A stretch of DNA of 64,000 bases from Lytechinus pictus (GCF_037042905.1 NC_087249.1:34177901-34241900); one strand, 5' to 3'; positions 24,296 to 36,094 are shown, counted from the stretch's first letter. The notes: generated by a model from the letters alone, not told the origin. A program made the numbers and translations.

Positions 24296-25058
24296 TCAGC
24301 CATTTTGAATGTCAAAATACAGTATTTATCACTTCCATGGCAGAAGAAATGCTATATTTCATAAAAATCATGTTTTCAAATAATGTTTTATCATACAAAA
24401 GGATTTTATGGATTTCATAGGCAAGTAAATCCAAATTCTTACAAAATTACATGTCCCCATTTACATTGTAGATAATACTGTTAGGGCCTAGCTATAGGGG
24501 CCATTTTCCACAATACAGCATTTATCTCATGCATGACAAAAAAAAATGTATGTTTCGCAGAAAACATGTTTACAGACATTATTTTACTAGGTGATCACAA
24601 TTACATGCATTTTATAGTTCTTACTCTTGTGAAAATTAATTTCTCCAATCGCATTGTACACAATGTATAATGGGCATATTATGGCAGCCATTTTGAATGT
24701 CAAAATGCAGCATTTATCACATAAATTGCATTTATTTTTCGTCAATATTCCACTCGCTCATCTTAATACTAGTAATATGCATTTTAGTACTCACTCTTGT
24801 GATTTTCTTTTGTCCCCATTATTGTGCATAATACCAGGGCATTTGGTGTCTTTTTTATTATTAAAATGCTTCATTTATTACATACATGACATGAGATACA
24901 TAATGTTAGTAATCATGTTTTCATCCATTATTTCACTAAAAATCACAATTAATTGCATTTAGTGCTCACTTTTGTGAAATTTAGTTTTCCACTATCATAT
25001 TGTACATAATATAGAATACAGGGGTCTATGGCGGCCATTTTGAATATCTAGAAAATAA
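24296..25058. repeat. Four diverged ~160-200 bp tandem units
   Basis: Units begin near 24299, 24498, 24684 and 24840, with a fifth partial unit at 25030. They share GGCCATTTTGAATGTCAAAA, GCAGCATTTATCAC, ATCACAATTACATGCATTTT, CTCACTCTTGTGAAA and ATTGTACATAATA. The array abuts the Tc1-like foldback at 23486-24282. Confidence 0.75.
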
Positions 25059-25599
25059 TTTTTTGTCAAAAATCGTATTTTCAGAGAGTATTTCACTCAT
25101 GCAACACAAATACCTGGTACATACATTTTATAACCAATGTGCGGGCAATTTTATGATTTTCATGGGTAATTTGCATATTTTGGCGGTCATATATTGGATT
25201 TTGCCAATTTGCAGAAAATGCTCAAGGTTACACGAGTGGCATCATTCAGATTCGTAATCAGCACCCTCGAATTGACAAGATACCATAAAAAAAATATTGT
25301 ATATATGAAAAAACAAGGTTTGGTCAATTTTCTATGGGGCCTATCCTGGACTAAATGGAATGGGTATCTATCTAAACAATAATTGATAAACAATGACATT
25401 CTGACCCAAAAGATCGGATTCTAAGCACTTTTTGAAACGATGAACAGGATGGTAATTCAACTAAACAATCGATGCGATCGAGGAGCGAGATGAAAATAAG
25501 TGATATACTGACTTGAAACGGTAACATATCATTTTGAACTACTGCATTATATTGCATTATGAAGGGTAATTGTATAAATCTCCCCGGATAAATCCCGTT

Positions 25600-25870
25600 C
25601 GGGGTTCGCCCTGGGAAGCATGGGTGTAGAGTCAAATTCAAATTCAAATTCAAATTCAAATTCAAATTCAAATTCAATTCAAATTCAAATTCAAATTTAT
25701 TTATTTCACTTCCATCAATTGTACATACATGAATTGTATACCATTTATAAACATAAATATTTGTATACGTTGCTGCAAAAAAAGTCATAAACATAAATAT
25801 TTGTATACGCGTTGCACAAAAAGTCATCGCCAAGATGTTTATTGGGTATAATAATGGAGAGATTTTATAT
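25600..25870 (-). repeat. (TTCAAA)n run and retro-element tail, with a 42-base duplication
   Basis: (CAAATT)n spans 25633-25699, followed by TTTATTTATTTCACTTCC, a typical reversed retro-element tail. CATAAACATAAATATTTGTA is duplicated at about 25747 and 25787. The 186-codon minus frame across it is a repeat artefact. Confidence 0.7.
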
Positions 25871-26354
25871 AATATAATATAGAGAGATTTTACCTGAATC
25901 TCCTTCATTTTTTTTTCCGAACAAAATCGCATTGGGAATATGAGTTTAAAATTTGTGTATTTTCCATAGTAAAAACTGCCATTTTGACTATTCTATACTA
26001 GGTTTTGATATTTCTTGTTTCAGCTGTTCAGTTTACTTGTTATCTTTTTTCCTTTCCTTTGTTCTTTTCTTTCTTAATTTTTTCTTCTTCTTTTTTTCTC
26101 TCTTTCTTTTTTTTAATGGATATTTTGGTTTATCACAAACAAATGTCATAGTTACAATATGCGTATAGATTCGTTTGAAAAATCCGCCGTTGACTCAGAG
26201 CTCTGTCCCCTCCTCATGAAATTTTGGGTACGTGTCCCCCCTGTTCCCCCTTTTCCGCCGCCTATGCACCCCCCCCCCCAAAAAAAAAAACACGAAAATA
26301 CGTTCCGCTGCCGCCCTGCGTGAAGAAATAGGCCTAACGAGAGCTGAAACTGAA

Positions 26355-26600
26355 ATTTTATATTCTTCTTCTTTGAATCTTATTTTTCTTCCTTTGAATC
26401 TTTCCCATCTTCTTTGAATCTTTGAATCTTCTTCTTCTCCTTTTCCCGGGCCTTTTTCTTCTTTGACTCTTCTTCTTCTCCTTTGAACCTTCTTCTTCTT
26501 TAAATCTTGCCCTTCTTCTTTGAATCTTCTTCTCCTTTTTCTTCTTTGAATCTTCTCCTTCTTCTTTGAATCTTCTCCTTCTTCTTTGAATCTTCTTCTC
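26355..26600. repeat. CT-rich minisatellite built on CTTCTTTGAATCTT
   Basis: Repeated CTTCTTTGAATCTTCTTCT-like units give lysine/arginine/glutamate-rich minus-strand open frames that are not genes. Confidence 0.85.
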
Positions 26601-26799
26601 TGAATATGAACCCGGGATCTGAACTGAACCATGCATTGTAAGTGTAACGTCGATTTCATTTTGACCAACATACACAGGGGGTATGGTGGAAAACAAAATC
26701 TTATTTTCTCAAGCGTTTTCTTTGTTTGACAACAAATCGCCGCGCCAAAAGGCGAAATTTGCGAATTTGACAGCTGAATCAACGGAATTCTCAAACGAA

Positions 26800-28574
26800 T
26801 CTACGCAGCGCAAGGTTTTTCAAACTGTAACTATGTTTGTGATAAACCAGATATCCATAATCAGAGAGTGAATTGTAAGTATAAATAACAAAAATAATAT
26901 TTTACAATTGTTTGGATGCCAATGTAAACGTTTTTATTGGAAAAAATAGTTCGGAAATGAGAGTAAGTGAGAGACGAGTCAGAGACCGAGTGAGCGATAA
27001 CGGTCCCACCCTAATGAAAAAGGTGACGGCATCAAAATATTTCATTTGAACTGTTCTGTTAGTCATGTACCGGTATTAACGTTACTCAGCTACTTATGAT
27101 TCTTATGAATACTTATGGACGATAGTTGATACTGAACGAAGTCATTAAGACTGTATTTTGCTCCAATTCTCTTTATGATGGGGTGACCATAATTTGCGCA
27201 CATTTCAAAAATTATCATGAAGTTGATTCTCAATCAAAAATTTCTCAGAGTCACAGGACACAGCTCACACAAAATTAATCAAAATCATGAATAACAAATG
27301 GAAGGCAAGATCCCAATTAAAGTCAAATTTTCTTGACGGAATTATAAAGTAGGTCAAGGGTTTCGCTGGTATCGCGATCTCAAAAAATTCCATGGTGATC
27401 GACTAGTGCGGCCTTGGCTGAAAAAGGTCATAAAAAGTGTGACCTTAATTTGTTTTGCAAGACTTTAGAAAAGAAATCAAGCAGATGCAGACAAAGGTTA
27501 GATAATGAAATTAATATCAGATGCACCGTTGAAATGCCATAATAATAAGGCATTTAGGAACGCTATATACTTTTATACATAGTAGGATGGGGGGTTGGGT
27601 GTCTGGACACTTAACGAAAGTTGCAATTGAAGTAAGTTTACACAAAAAATGAGCAGAAAAAATCGCCAATTTCAAAGTTATTCACATATTCATATTGTTT
27701 AGAACATACCTTGTGAATATCTCCGCAATATGTGCTTGCAAACTTGTTTTATTTAAACTTCAAAATCATCTCTCCGGATTACTTCATTTTATCGCACCGC
27801 AGCTCCAGATCCCCGTAGCACGTGCGCCCTCTGTAGAGGCTTGCTATATATCTGATTTTTTAGAGGCTCTCAACATGGGCTCCGGTGAGGGGGGGGGGGT
27901 AGGAGGGGCTGGGTACATTTTATGAAATGGAACATGAAAATATTCCTGAATTTATTTTCTTTTAATATATTACCCATTGTTTTTTATTCAGATTCTAAGT
28001 GATTATGCGAATTAAAATGATAGCCTATTCTTCGATATGTTTCATTTTCTTTATATTAAAACTTTATGAGGGATTTTTTTTTCATGCAATAATTGTCATT
28101 TTATGAATAATATTTTCATGTGCATAATATTTTCAAGTACTGGTAAATCATATTTTCTTTATCTAGGATCATTCATTTAAATTTTCCTTTGTGGCTTTCT
28201 TTAAATCTCTGCCATTCATGATTATATTTTTCTCTTTCACTCTTTCTGTTATTAATGTTTATGTCAATCATTCTTATAATTATGCAGTTGGTCACCTATT
28301 CAACCTTTTATTATTCCATACTCTCATATCCCACTTATAGTCATCCTTCCACGCTTTCCCTTTCGTTGGTATAGCCATGATTTCTTTTCAAACAACTCCA
28401 CACAGTCATTTTCGCAGTAGTATATGTATATATCATTCAAATCAAAACACCATCGGACAACACTGCATAATAAAAGAGTCGCACAATTTTTTTTCAAGAC
28501 GATTCATTTGTGGGTTTTATTCACTTTACTGGAAAACAATTCCAGTTATATTTTTTTCTTTTTCGTCTTTTTTT
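26800..28574. other. Intergenic DNA without a gene
   Basis: AT-rich DNA with a poly(G) tract (about 27888-27898). The phrase GGGTGTCTGGACAC (27598) resembles the end of the MITE at 32458. No exon was recognised. Confidence 0.3.
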
Positions 28575-31500
28575 TCAACATATATATATGCAGACAAAAA
28601 TAAATAAACTCCCGGCTATACAAATGAGTTGGCTACATGCAGCAGGGGCAGAAGAAATCATCGCTTCTTGCAACGTATGCAGTGCTGACACAACGGGATA
28701 AGTGCACCCAGTGCGTGCACCTGTCACACTGGGCCCAAGAGACGATGTAGATTGTCTTCCTATCAATTGATGGAGGGACTCGTTGATTACACAACAAGTG
28801 TCTTTGTCACCTTCCGAGGCATCTGAGTCTGAGTCGTCACTAGGCCTCTCGGTGAATTCCAGCTTCTTCTTGATCCCAGATGGACCTGGTTGACACTCTG
28901 CGTTGCTATCATGCTCACCGACTGGAAAAGGTGGAGTTGGCCTAATTGGTGTCAAAGATGTCTGAAGTTGCTTGTTTGCAGCCAGGACCTTCAAGTACTC
29001 CGAAGTCTCCGTCACAGCCACTCCAGATGGTTGATACTTGTAACTTCTTTTCTGGTTGTTTGACTGAGGCTTCTCGGAGGTACTCAGCGGTGGTTGCATT
29101 TCTGCAAGCAAGTTGGCGATGTTGATGTGGTCATCTTCGACATCTTTGGCATCAGATGCTGCATTGTTGTTGTTGCAGTTCTTTGTTGAGGTCACAAGAT
29201 CAGAACAAGAACATATGTCCTTCTTTGTTACTTCTTGTGGACTGAACGGAATGATCCCTGTGGCACGAAATGATGATTTCAGGTTTGAAACAGTCATCGC
29301 CATCCTGTGTGCTTGGCAGACAAGCTCACATATGTTGTATCTCGTGATGACAAGACCGACGTGATCACGCATAAACCTGCTGCAAGCTGCGTTGTACGCA
29401 GACTTCATTGGGCTGAACAAGCCAACATCCAACGGTTGCAGAAAATGGCTCGTATGTGCTGGAAGAATGAAGATAACTATGTTCTTTTCCCTTGCGAAGT
29501 CGATGACGTCTGGTGTGATGTGCGACTTGTGTCCATCGCAAATAAGCAGGACGTGGTCTTCAGCCTTCCTGTGCTCATCGACAAAGGGAAGGAAATGCGT
29601 CTTCATGTATGAGAGAAAGATTTCGGAGTTGCTCCACCCTGAATCTGACATCTCAACCTTCGTTCCTGGGAGAGCTCCTTTTCTAAGGTCGCTGTTGACA
29701 CGCTTACCCTTGAATATGAGGAAAGGTGGTAAGCTGTCACCTGCTGCGTTGCCACAAGTGATGAGGGTGGTTATCGCCGACCTTGGGGATGTGATGGCTT
29801 GTGGACGATGGCGAAAGGATCGGCGTCCGACGACCTTCACTGGCTTGTGCTCTGCATTGAACCCGCTCTCGTCGACGTTGTATATTAAGTCTGGTCTCAT
29901 TTCCAGGTTGTACTTCTTAAGGGTGGCTTCCAGCTTCTTAAAGTAGCTGTCCACCACTTCCTCCTGGGAGCACTTTGCCCTCGACATTGACAAGGCAGCT
30001 GGCCTCACGAGCCGGATCCTTGGCCATCTCCTCATAAACCCTCTGAACCAGTTGTTGGTAAGGAAGTGCCTGGTGCACAAGCGCTTATTAAATCTATCAA
30101 ATTTTCTTGCCAGATTTGAAGCAAGGGAGATGACCTACGTGAAAAGAAAACAAGAAAATGAATATATTATTATGATGATTTATTTCAATAAAAACTTAAT
30201 AATATTTGTAAACATCTTGGTTTTCCATGTATTGGCAATAATAACACATCAGAAATCGAAACAAATGATAATATTCACGAGTAATGCAAGTTTGCAATGC
30301 CAACAAGTTCTTTATAAACTTAAAATATATATATTATATAGATAAAAGTTATAGTCATGTATCATTAACATCAAGTTGTTTCATCGAAAAGATAATACAT
30401 CATTATATAACATTGTTAAATAAAATTGGCTCATATTTTATATTTATGTGTGTCGCGTTAAAAGTATATTGAATGTTAGGGTAATAGGGACAGTGATTTT
30501 CCGTTTCAAAAAATTGCCTTTTCCGTTTCAGAAAATCGTAAATTCCGTTTCAGCATGTCAGAAAACGGAAATTCCGTTTCCCCATAGACTTTGTGTACAC
30601 GGAAAATTGGCAATTCCGTTTACCATTCAGTAGCAATATATCACTCTTGCTGCGCTGGTCAAAATTTGTATCTGCCACTGTACCAACAACGCAGTAGAAT
30701 CCGCTCTAATCGGATCTATGCAGGTACACAAAATAATTTCACAAACAAATCTGACATAAATACATCCTTACCTTTCACATTATTATCATTATTTTTTTGT
30801 TAAATTAAATTTTATCGATAATTTTGGGGGTTTTTGGACATCGTTTCGACCAGTCAACGACTTTAGCCTATCCGCCATTTTGGATTTCAAGACCGGAATA
30901 TCGTGCTGTTACATCTTCAAACGTAGAGGGCAGCAACACACGACCGTGTTGTTTGCATATGTGAATGTTTTCGATACGGCCGACCCCGCCGCCGGCCAAG
31001 ACCCGGCGCGGGACGCGGGCGAGGCCCGCGGGGTACGATCGAGAGTGATGGAGTCAAGAGCAGTCACGATGTGTGGATTGTCATACTTTGTAGTGAAGTG
31101 AGATCGTGTTTTGTGAGGTTTTGTGGCCAGTTAATATTCATATTTTGTTGAGATTTTGGAGTAATTACTGTTGCTGTTCTGTGTATTCTGAGGAAAAATA
31201 TGTTTTCCGTGATTTTCCGTTTGAAATGGCACTTTCCGTTTCAAAAGGCAATTTCCGTGAATTCCGTCCGTTTTCCGCGATCGCGGAAAATCACTGTCCT
31301 AGGGTAACAAAAGTATCAATTAGCCTACTTACTTCACGTCGGGAGAGCCCATATCCTCTATCCGCCAGGTGAAGAATGTGATCGACCAACTTCTGCTCCT
31401 CCTCTCTTTTCAAAATGGGTGAGCCTCCTTTCCCAACACGCTTGTACTTCTTGGTCATGAAATCATGCAGGGAAGATTTCGGGAGACCGCACTTTATTGC

Positions 31501-31587
31501 AGCTTTCCTGACCGATTCTCCATCATCAATCAGCCTGGAGGCAGCATCATATATTTCGGAACGTTGAAAAAAACGTTGAGGATTCTT
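28575..31587 (-). CDS. Tigger/pogo-type DDE transposase, two exons, N-terminus unresolved
   Basis: Exon 1 (31587-31333, 85 codons) carries a psq/CENP-B-type helix-turn-helix: IYDAASRLIDDGESVRKAA, CGLPKSSLHDFMTKK. Exon 2 (30134-28575, 519 codons) continues in phase 0 with VISLASNLARKF, NNWFRGFMRRWP (CENP-B-like DNA-binding domain) and the DDE core: YNVDESGF, ICDGHKSH and LPAHTSHFLQPLDVGLFSPM. The second and third Asp are separated by 35 residues (DD35D). The enzyme would cut and paste a pogo-superfamily transposon at TA in the nucleus. Exon 1 begins at a CTTTACTCAAACAG acceptor, so an initiator exon is missing or the start lies in the preceding frame (ATG at 31692). The catalytic ORF is intact. 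The C-terminal Cys/His finger lies in another frame (28633-28800), and the printed frame ends in an unlikely hydrophobic tail. Terminal inverted repeats were not found, so it could be a stranded or domesticated copy. Confidence 0.85.
28633..28800 (-). other. PHD-type zinc-finger segment in a shifted frame at the transposase C-terminus
   Basis: In a frame different from the long transposase ORF, the minus strand reads VSWAQCDRCTHWVHLSRCV and then DDFFCPCCM followed by TAG at 28635-28633. This fits the C-x2-C-x4-H-x2-C ... C-x2-C half of a PHD finger. Some pogo/Tigger-type transposases carry such a C-terminal finger. The upstream Cys pair (DTCC) is in the long frame, so a single-base frameshift probably lies between about 28735 and 28800. 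Confidence 0.65.
30485..31299. mobile_element. hAT-like non-autonomous element inside the transposase intron, 8-bp TSD
   Basis: TAGGGTAA at 30477-30484 and 31300-31307 flanks the insertion. The left end TAGGGACAGTGATTTTCCG is the inverse of CGGAAAATCACTGTCC at the right end. Nine CCGTTT/AAACGG motifs cluster in the first ~130 and last ~110 bases. The core includes a very GC-rich island (30977-31033) unlike the surrounding DNA. It has no transposase coding capacity. Confidence 0.85.
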
Positions 31588-31747
31588 CTGTTTGAGTAAA
31601 GGAGAGTAAAATAAGATTAAATAAAAAATGATAGAAATATATGCTAATCTATCTTTTTTTTTTAAATCTATCATAATAGGCCTATATATCATCGACCCCC
31701 CCCCCTCAGACTCACTGAAATTAGCACCGTCGGCATTATACCACGAC

Positions 31748-31955
31748 TCTCATATCACCACCACAATCACCACCATTATCATCATCACCGTCACCATCAT
31801 CACCATCATCATCACCACCATCATCACCATCATCACCATCATCACCATCACCACCATCATCACCATCATCATCACCATCACCACCATCATCACCATCATC
31901 ATCACCATCACCACCATCATCACCACCACCATCATCACCATCATCATCATCATCA
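31748..31955. repeat. (CAC CAT)n-type microsatellite
   Basis: ATCACCATCATC/ACCACCATCATC units have a higher-order period near 39 bases. They produce open Ile/Thr and Met/Val frames that are not genes. Confidence 0.95.
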
Positions 31956-32457
31956 ATTAGATAGATCTATCATCGTCATAATTCCCATCATTATCATCTT
32001 CATTCATAATCATTATCCTCGTTATCATGATGAATCAAGTTTTGTTTGCACTCGTAAGTTTCTTTCGTTCGGTATTTACGATCGTGAGAGGGCGACACCA
32101 TGACCTTTGCACTCAATCACGAAACGTCATCAGTAAATTCAGAATAGCACTTCACGTCATACAAAAGCTGCAGCGGGAAGAACATCGGGCTCGTAAATTG
32201 CTCCGATTTATAGCACAAACAGTCATTTTAAGGTACGAAAATTGTAATTTTATTCTAAATTGTACCATAAAGGTACCTTATTAGTAATAATACTCACATT
32301 TTTTTGCCTCATATTGAAGGAATGACTATCCAAAAATTTTTCCCAGGGGTCTGCGTATCGCTTGATATGCGTGCTGCGACATATACGCACTTAAAGTACG
32401 CGTCCGGACACCCAACCTGTCCGGACCCAGGATCACTGGGTATACACTATATCATAG

Positions 32458-33138
32458 TAGGGTGTCTGGAGAAAAATATTATTTTTCTTATTTCAAGAAA
32501 ATATCACATTTTCTTTGTGAATTTGAAGAGAAATGACCTTCAGACTGACAGAAATGTAACATTTTTGAAAAAAATCTGATTATTGGCTGCAAAAAAGAAG
32601 AATGAAATTAGGTCAATTTTCAGCATTTCTCTGCCATAGACTGTGTAGTTAAGAAATGGACACACACAAATCCAAATTTTTAGCTTCTGAGAGCTGTTAT
32701 AAATTCATTATTAATGCCAAAAACTTGTCCATAAAGAGTCCAATAGGATTTTTTATGCTCTTTCTGATGGTATGATTTTTATAAAGATTTGGAAACCAGA
32801 TCACAATGAAAAATTGCGACAAAGTGAAAAAAATGTGCAAAACAGAAAATTAATTTTCCCATAGAAAACGCATGGGGAAATGGCAATCTCAACACACACA
32901 AAAATAAGGGTTTGCAATTTATCTCTAAATCCTTATTTAAAATGATCATATAAACTTGTCCTTACTGTCAAAAGAAGCCCCTGAATTTTCTCTTTCCATA
33001 CATGCCAAACACAAGTTAATAATCAATTCAGATTACATTTTTCTAGTAGCCTGAACTTCCCGAAAAATATGTGCCATATTTTCCCCTAAATCAGCCTGTC
33101 TTATGCTGACACTTTTCAGTGTGGCTTCAGACACCCTA
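32458..33138. mobile_element. MITE with TAGGGTGTCT termini and a 7-bp TSD (ATCATAG)
   Basis: ATCATAG at 32451-32457 and 33139-33145 flanks an element that starts TAGGGTGTCTGGAG and ends TTCAGACACCCTA. It is 681 bp, AT-rich and non-coding. Terminus type and TSD length are near those of hAT elements. Confidence 0.8.
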
Positions 33139-33513
33139 ATCATAGCGTTTACACTGTAGATCAATTTACAACACTTAAAAAAGCTACATCTATCCTAGAT
33201 ACAAGTACGTTTTCAACTGTTTCTTAAATCTAAAAATTCGCTTGCTGTCACATTTTACTTATTTTGGAGACCTCTGCTCGCAAACTGGCGATTTCTTGAT
33301 GCTTATCGAGAACATCAGATTTTCTTGGAGCGGATGCAAAATGTAGCAAAATTTGCCAATGTTTTCACAAATAGAGACCTTGGTCTTCAAGAAAATTACC
33401 ATAGTGAGTAATTTAAAGTCGCTCTTTCTGTTGGTGTTATCAGTTTTTCAAGATATGAATTAGATGTTGAGATATTCAACCGTGCGCAAAATAGGTAGAC
33501 TCTAACACGCAAA

Positions 33514-33660
33514 TTAAAGGTCAAGTCCACCCCAACAATAAGTTGATTTGAATAAATAGAGAAAAATCCAACAAGCATAACACTGAAAATTTCATCAAAA
33601 TCGGATGTAAAATAAGAAAGTTATGATATTTTAAAGTTTCGCTTATTTTTCACAAATTAA
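33514..33660. mobile_element. 'TTAAAGGTCAA' MITE, left arm only (copy 2)
   Basis: TTAAAGGTCAAGTCCACCCC through TTTCGCTTATTTTTCACAAA matches the left arm of the copies at 35023 and 53603. The right half is absent. Confidence 0.8.
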
Positions 33661-34189
33661 GCACACCTCTGCACGAGCAAACACATAACAAACATGCATG
33701 GGTATTTCAAATGACTCAAAAGTCACAAAACAAGTTATCTCACAGAACCATCACTACTTAAACCACAACAAAACATCAAAAATGAAGAAGCAGGGGCTTG
33801 ATATGAATGGATTTTCATCTCTATTGACTCGGACAAAATAATCATGTTCTTCATTGACCCTTCATGAATATCTCTGCTCATTTTGCAGGCTTGCAGCTAT
33901 TCAATTCAGACCTCATCCAACACTTTTAAATCCTGCTCTTTTCGTGATGGCATAATCATAACAAGCATGGTATCATTTAAAGATAATTAAATGGTCTTTT
34001 GAATGATATCAAATACCGTATGCTTTGTGTAAAATTGGGAGTTGGGAGAAATGAATGGCCAAACTCAGATTTCAAAAGAAAAATTGAGGGTTTTATTTTT
34101 AACGTTGGTATTGCTATTAGGTTTCAAGGTTTCAAGCTACACTGACTGCCTCCTTCAATCCTGAAGATTCTTGCAGTATTGTAGTACCG

Positions 34190-34505
34190 GGTACCGGCAG
34201 GTGCAATACACCGGGTTAACACCCTACTCTTTGACGAATAGTGTATTGGTTTTAACGTGCATAGGTCGTGACTCTCCTATACACGGGACCAACATTTGCG
34301 TCCTTTCCGATGGACGGAGTGTTTTCCAACTGCATTCACACCTGCACTGAACACAGCGGTGAGGCACGCTAACACACAACGCTAGCATCAGATTTTTTTG
34401 TTAGACGTCTTCCGGCATGCTGCGGGACTCGAACCCACGCACGTTGAGATCTACGATCTTATCCGGAACAGGCGCTCTAACCGACTGAGCTACGCTGCCT
34501 CCTAG
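34190..34505 (-). repeat. tRNA-derived SINE
   Basis: On the minus strand the head at 34503-34424 has an A-box-like GTAGCTCAGTCGGTTAGAGC and a B-box GGTTCGAGTCCC, then a body of about 230 bases (CACTCCGTCCATCGGAAAGG, GTCCCGTGTATAGGAGAGTC). The acceptor stem pairs only over about four bases and the anticodon arm is not standard, so this is not a functional tRNA gene. It resembles tRNA-like SINEs known from sea urchins. Confidence 0.7.
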
Positions 34506-34536
34506 TAAATTACTATATTTTACAGTTTAGCCTCGG

Positions 34537-36094
34537 TTACCAATTTAGTGGCCCATTCTGAACATTCTGAACATGAAAGTAAACTAAAGATTATGACATG
34601 GCCTTCACAGTCACCCAATCTGAATCCTATCAAGATAGTTTGGGATGAACTTGACAGAATCATAAAAAGGCAAAGCAGCCAACTTCAGCTGAGCATCTTT
34701 TGTATCTCCTCCAAGAGGCCTGGAAGAATATCTGGCCAGATTTCCTCAAGAAACTAATCAACCGAATGCCACGTGTTTGCCATGCCATCATAAAAGCCAG
34801 AGGTGGCTGATTTAAGGAAGGTGTATCCTTGGAACTTGTGAAGAAAGTCAGATATTGCAGATACAGAAATAGCATTTTTTGTACTGTGGTTGTACTTTAT
34901 GTCTGGTCTCATCTCAATTTCAATCATCACAATTGTTTTCTCTTTTATTAATTTGTCATTTTGTCTTCACCATTTAAGACATGCTTAACTTCAGGAACAG
35001 TTTGAATGGTATAATTGAATTATTAAAGGTCAAGTCCACCTCAGAAATATGTTGATTTGAATCAATAGAGAAAAATCAGACAAGCATAATGCTGAAAATT
35101 TCATCAAAATCGGATGTAAAATAAGAAAGTTATGACAATTTAAAGTTTCGCTTATTTTTCACAAAATAGCTATATGCACAATTTAGTCACATGCAAATGA
35201 AAGAATCGATGATGTCCCTCACTCACTATTTCTTTTGTTTTTTATTGTTTGAATCATACAATATTTCAATTTTTACAGATTTGACAATAAAGACCAACTT
35301 GACTGAAACATAAAATGTTAAACAATGGTAATTCCACATGTTCAGGGCGAAATAAAAATTTGTTTCACAGGACAATGAGGAGAAAAATAGAATATATCAT
35401 ATTTCATATAAAAAAACCCAAAAGAAATAGTGAGTGTGTGATGTCATCAGTTCCCTCATTTGCATACCGACCAGGATGTGATTATAACTATTTTGTGAAA
35501 TTAAGCGAAACTTAAAATTGTCATAACTTTCTTATTTTACATCTGACTTTGATGAAATTTTCAGTATTCTGCTTGTTGGATTTTTCTCTTTTTATTCAAA
35601 TCCACTTTTGGTTGGGGTGGACTTGTCCTTTAAAGATAAAATGTAAGAAGAAAAATGAAAAAAACAAGAGACATTAAACCTTGACCGGTAAGTTTTGAAA
35701 ATATGAAAATGCTAAATTATTTCACCACTGGTATTTTAGTTTGCTTCAGAAGTGATGTTTGTTCATTGTTTACTGATCAATTAATATTGAAAGATTCTGC
35801 ACTAAAAACCAATAAAATATGAAATGCACAGAGTCAACCCTAAAAACACAACATGACAAAAATTCTCAATTGACTTAAATTGACAATTTGAAAGAGAGGG
35901 GTGTTTGGACACACCTGATTGCTTTCTGAAACGATTTTTCATCTTCAAAATAAAGCCAGTTTGAAGCCTGATAATTACCCTTTAATTTGATACAAAATTG
36001 TCACCGTGTTTGAAGAGCATTAGTGAATAAATTGTAAACGATTGTAGAAAATCAGTTCTGGTTACAGGTGTACCCAAACTTTTGACTGGTACTG
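34537..36094 (+). pseudogene. Tc1-like transposon relic, 5'-truncated, with a nested MITE
   Basis: At 34595 the frame reads MTWPSQSPNLNPIKIVWDEL, a Tc1 transposase signature, and then shifts. The next frame continues HLLYLLQEAWKNIWPDF and RMPRVCHAIIKARGG before a stop near 34810. The right terminus ends at 36094 with the inverse of CAGTACCAGTCAAAAGTTTG followed by TA, typical for Tc1 elements. The left terminus is missing; the SINE above lies there. A complete 'TTAAAGGTCAA' MITE (35023-35634) is inserted in the 3' part. The first two catalytic Asp residues are lost. Confidence 0.8.
35023..35634. mobile_element. 'TTAAAGGTCAA' palindromic MITE, copy 3
   Basis: The full copy runs from TTAAAGGTCAAGTCCACC to GGTGGACTTGTCCTTTAA with long inverted arms and the internal CATTTGCATACCGACCAGGA phrase. 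It is inserted in the Tc1 relic, so it is younger than that element. Confidence 0.85.

Noticed and set aside
25372..25932. 186-codon minus frame with Asn-Leu repeats
   Set aside because: The central part is the (TTCAAA)n tract and the rest is retro-element tail.
26195..26794. 199- and 112-codon Lys/Arg/Glu-rich minus frames
   Set aside because: Translation of the CTTCTTTGAATC minisatellite; open in several frames at once.
29392..29946. 184-codon plus-strand frame
   Set aside because: Antisense shadow of the pogo transposase ORF, whose catalytic motifs are on the minus strand.
31748..31955. CRISPR-like repeat array
   Set aside because: Simple trinucleotide repeat without unique spacers in an animal genome.
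31628..31960. 110-codon plus frame and the Met/Val minus frame
   Set aside because: Translation of the (CAC CAT)n microsatellite.
34424..34503. tRNA gene with good A and B boxes
   Set aside because: Poor acceptor stem, non-standard anticodon arm, and continuation into a SINE body; a tRNA-derived SINE fits better.
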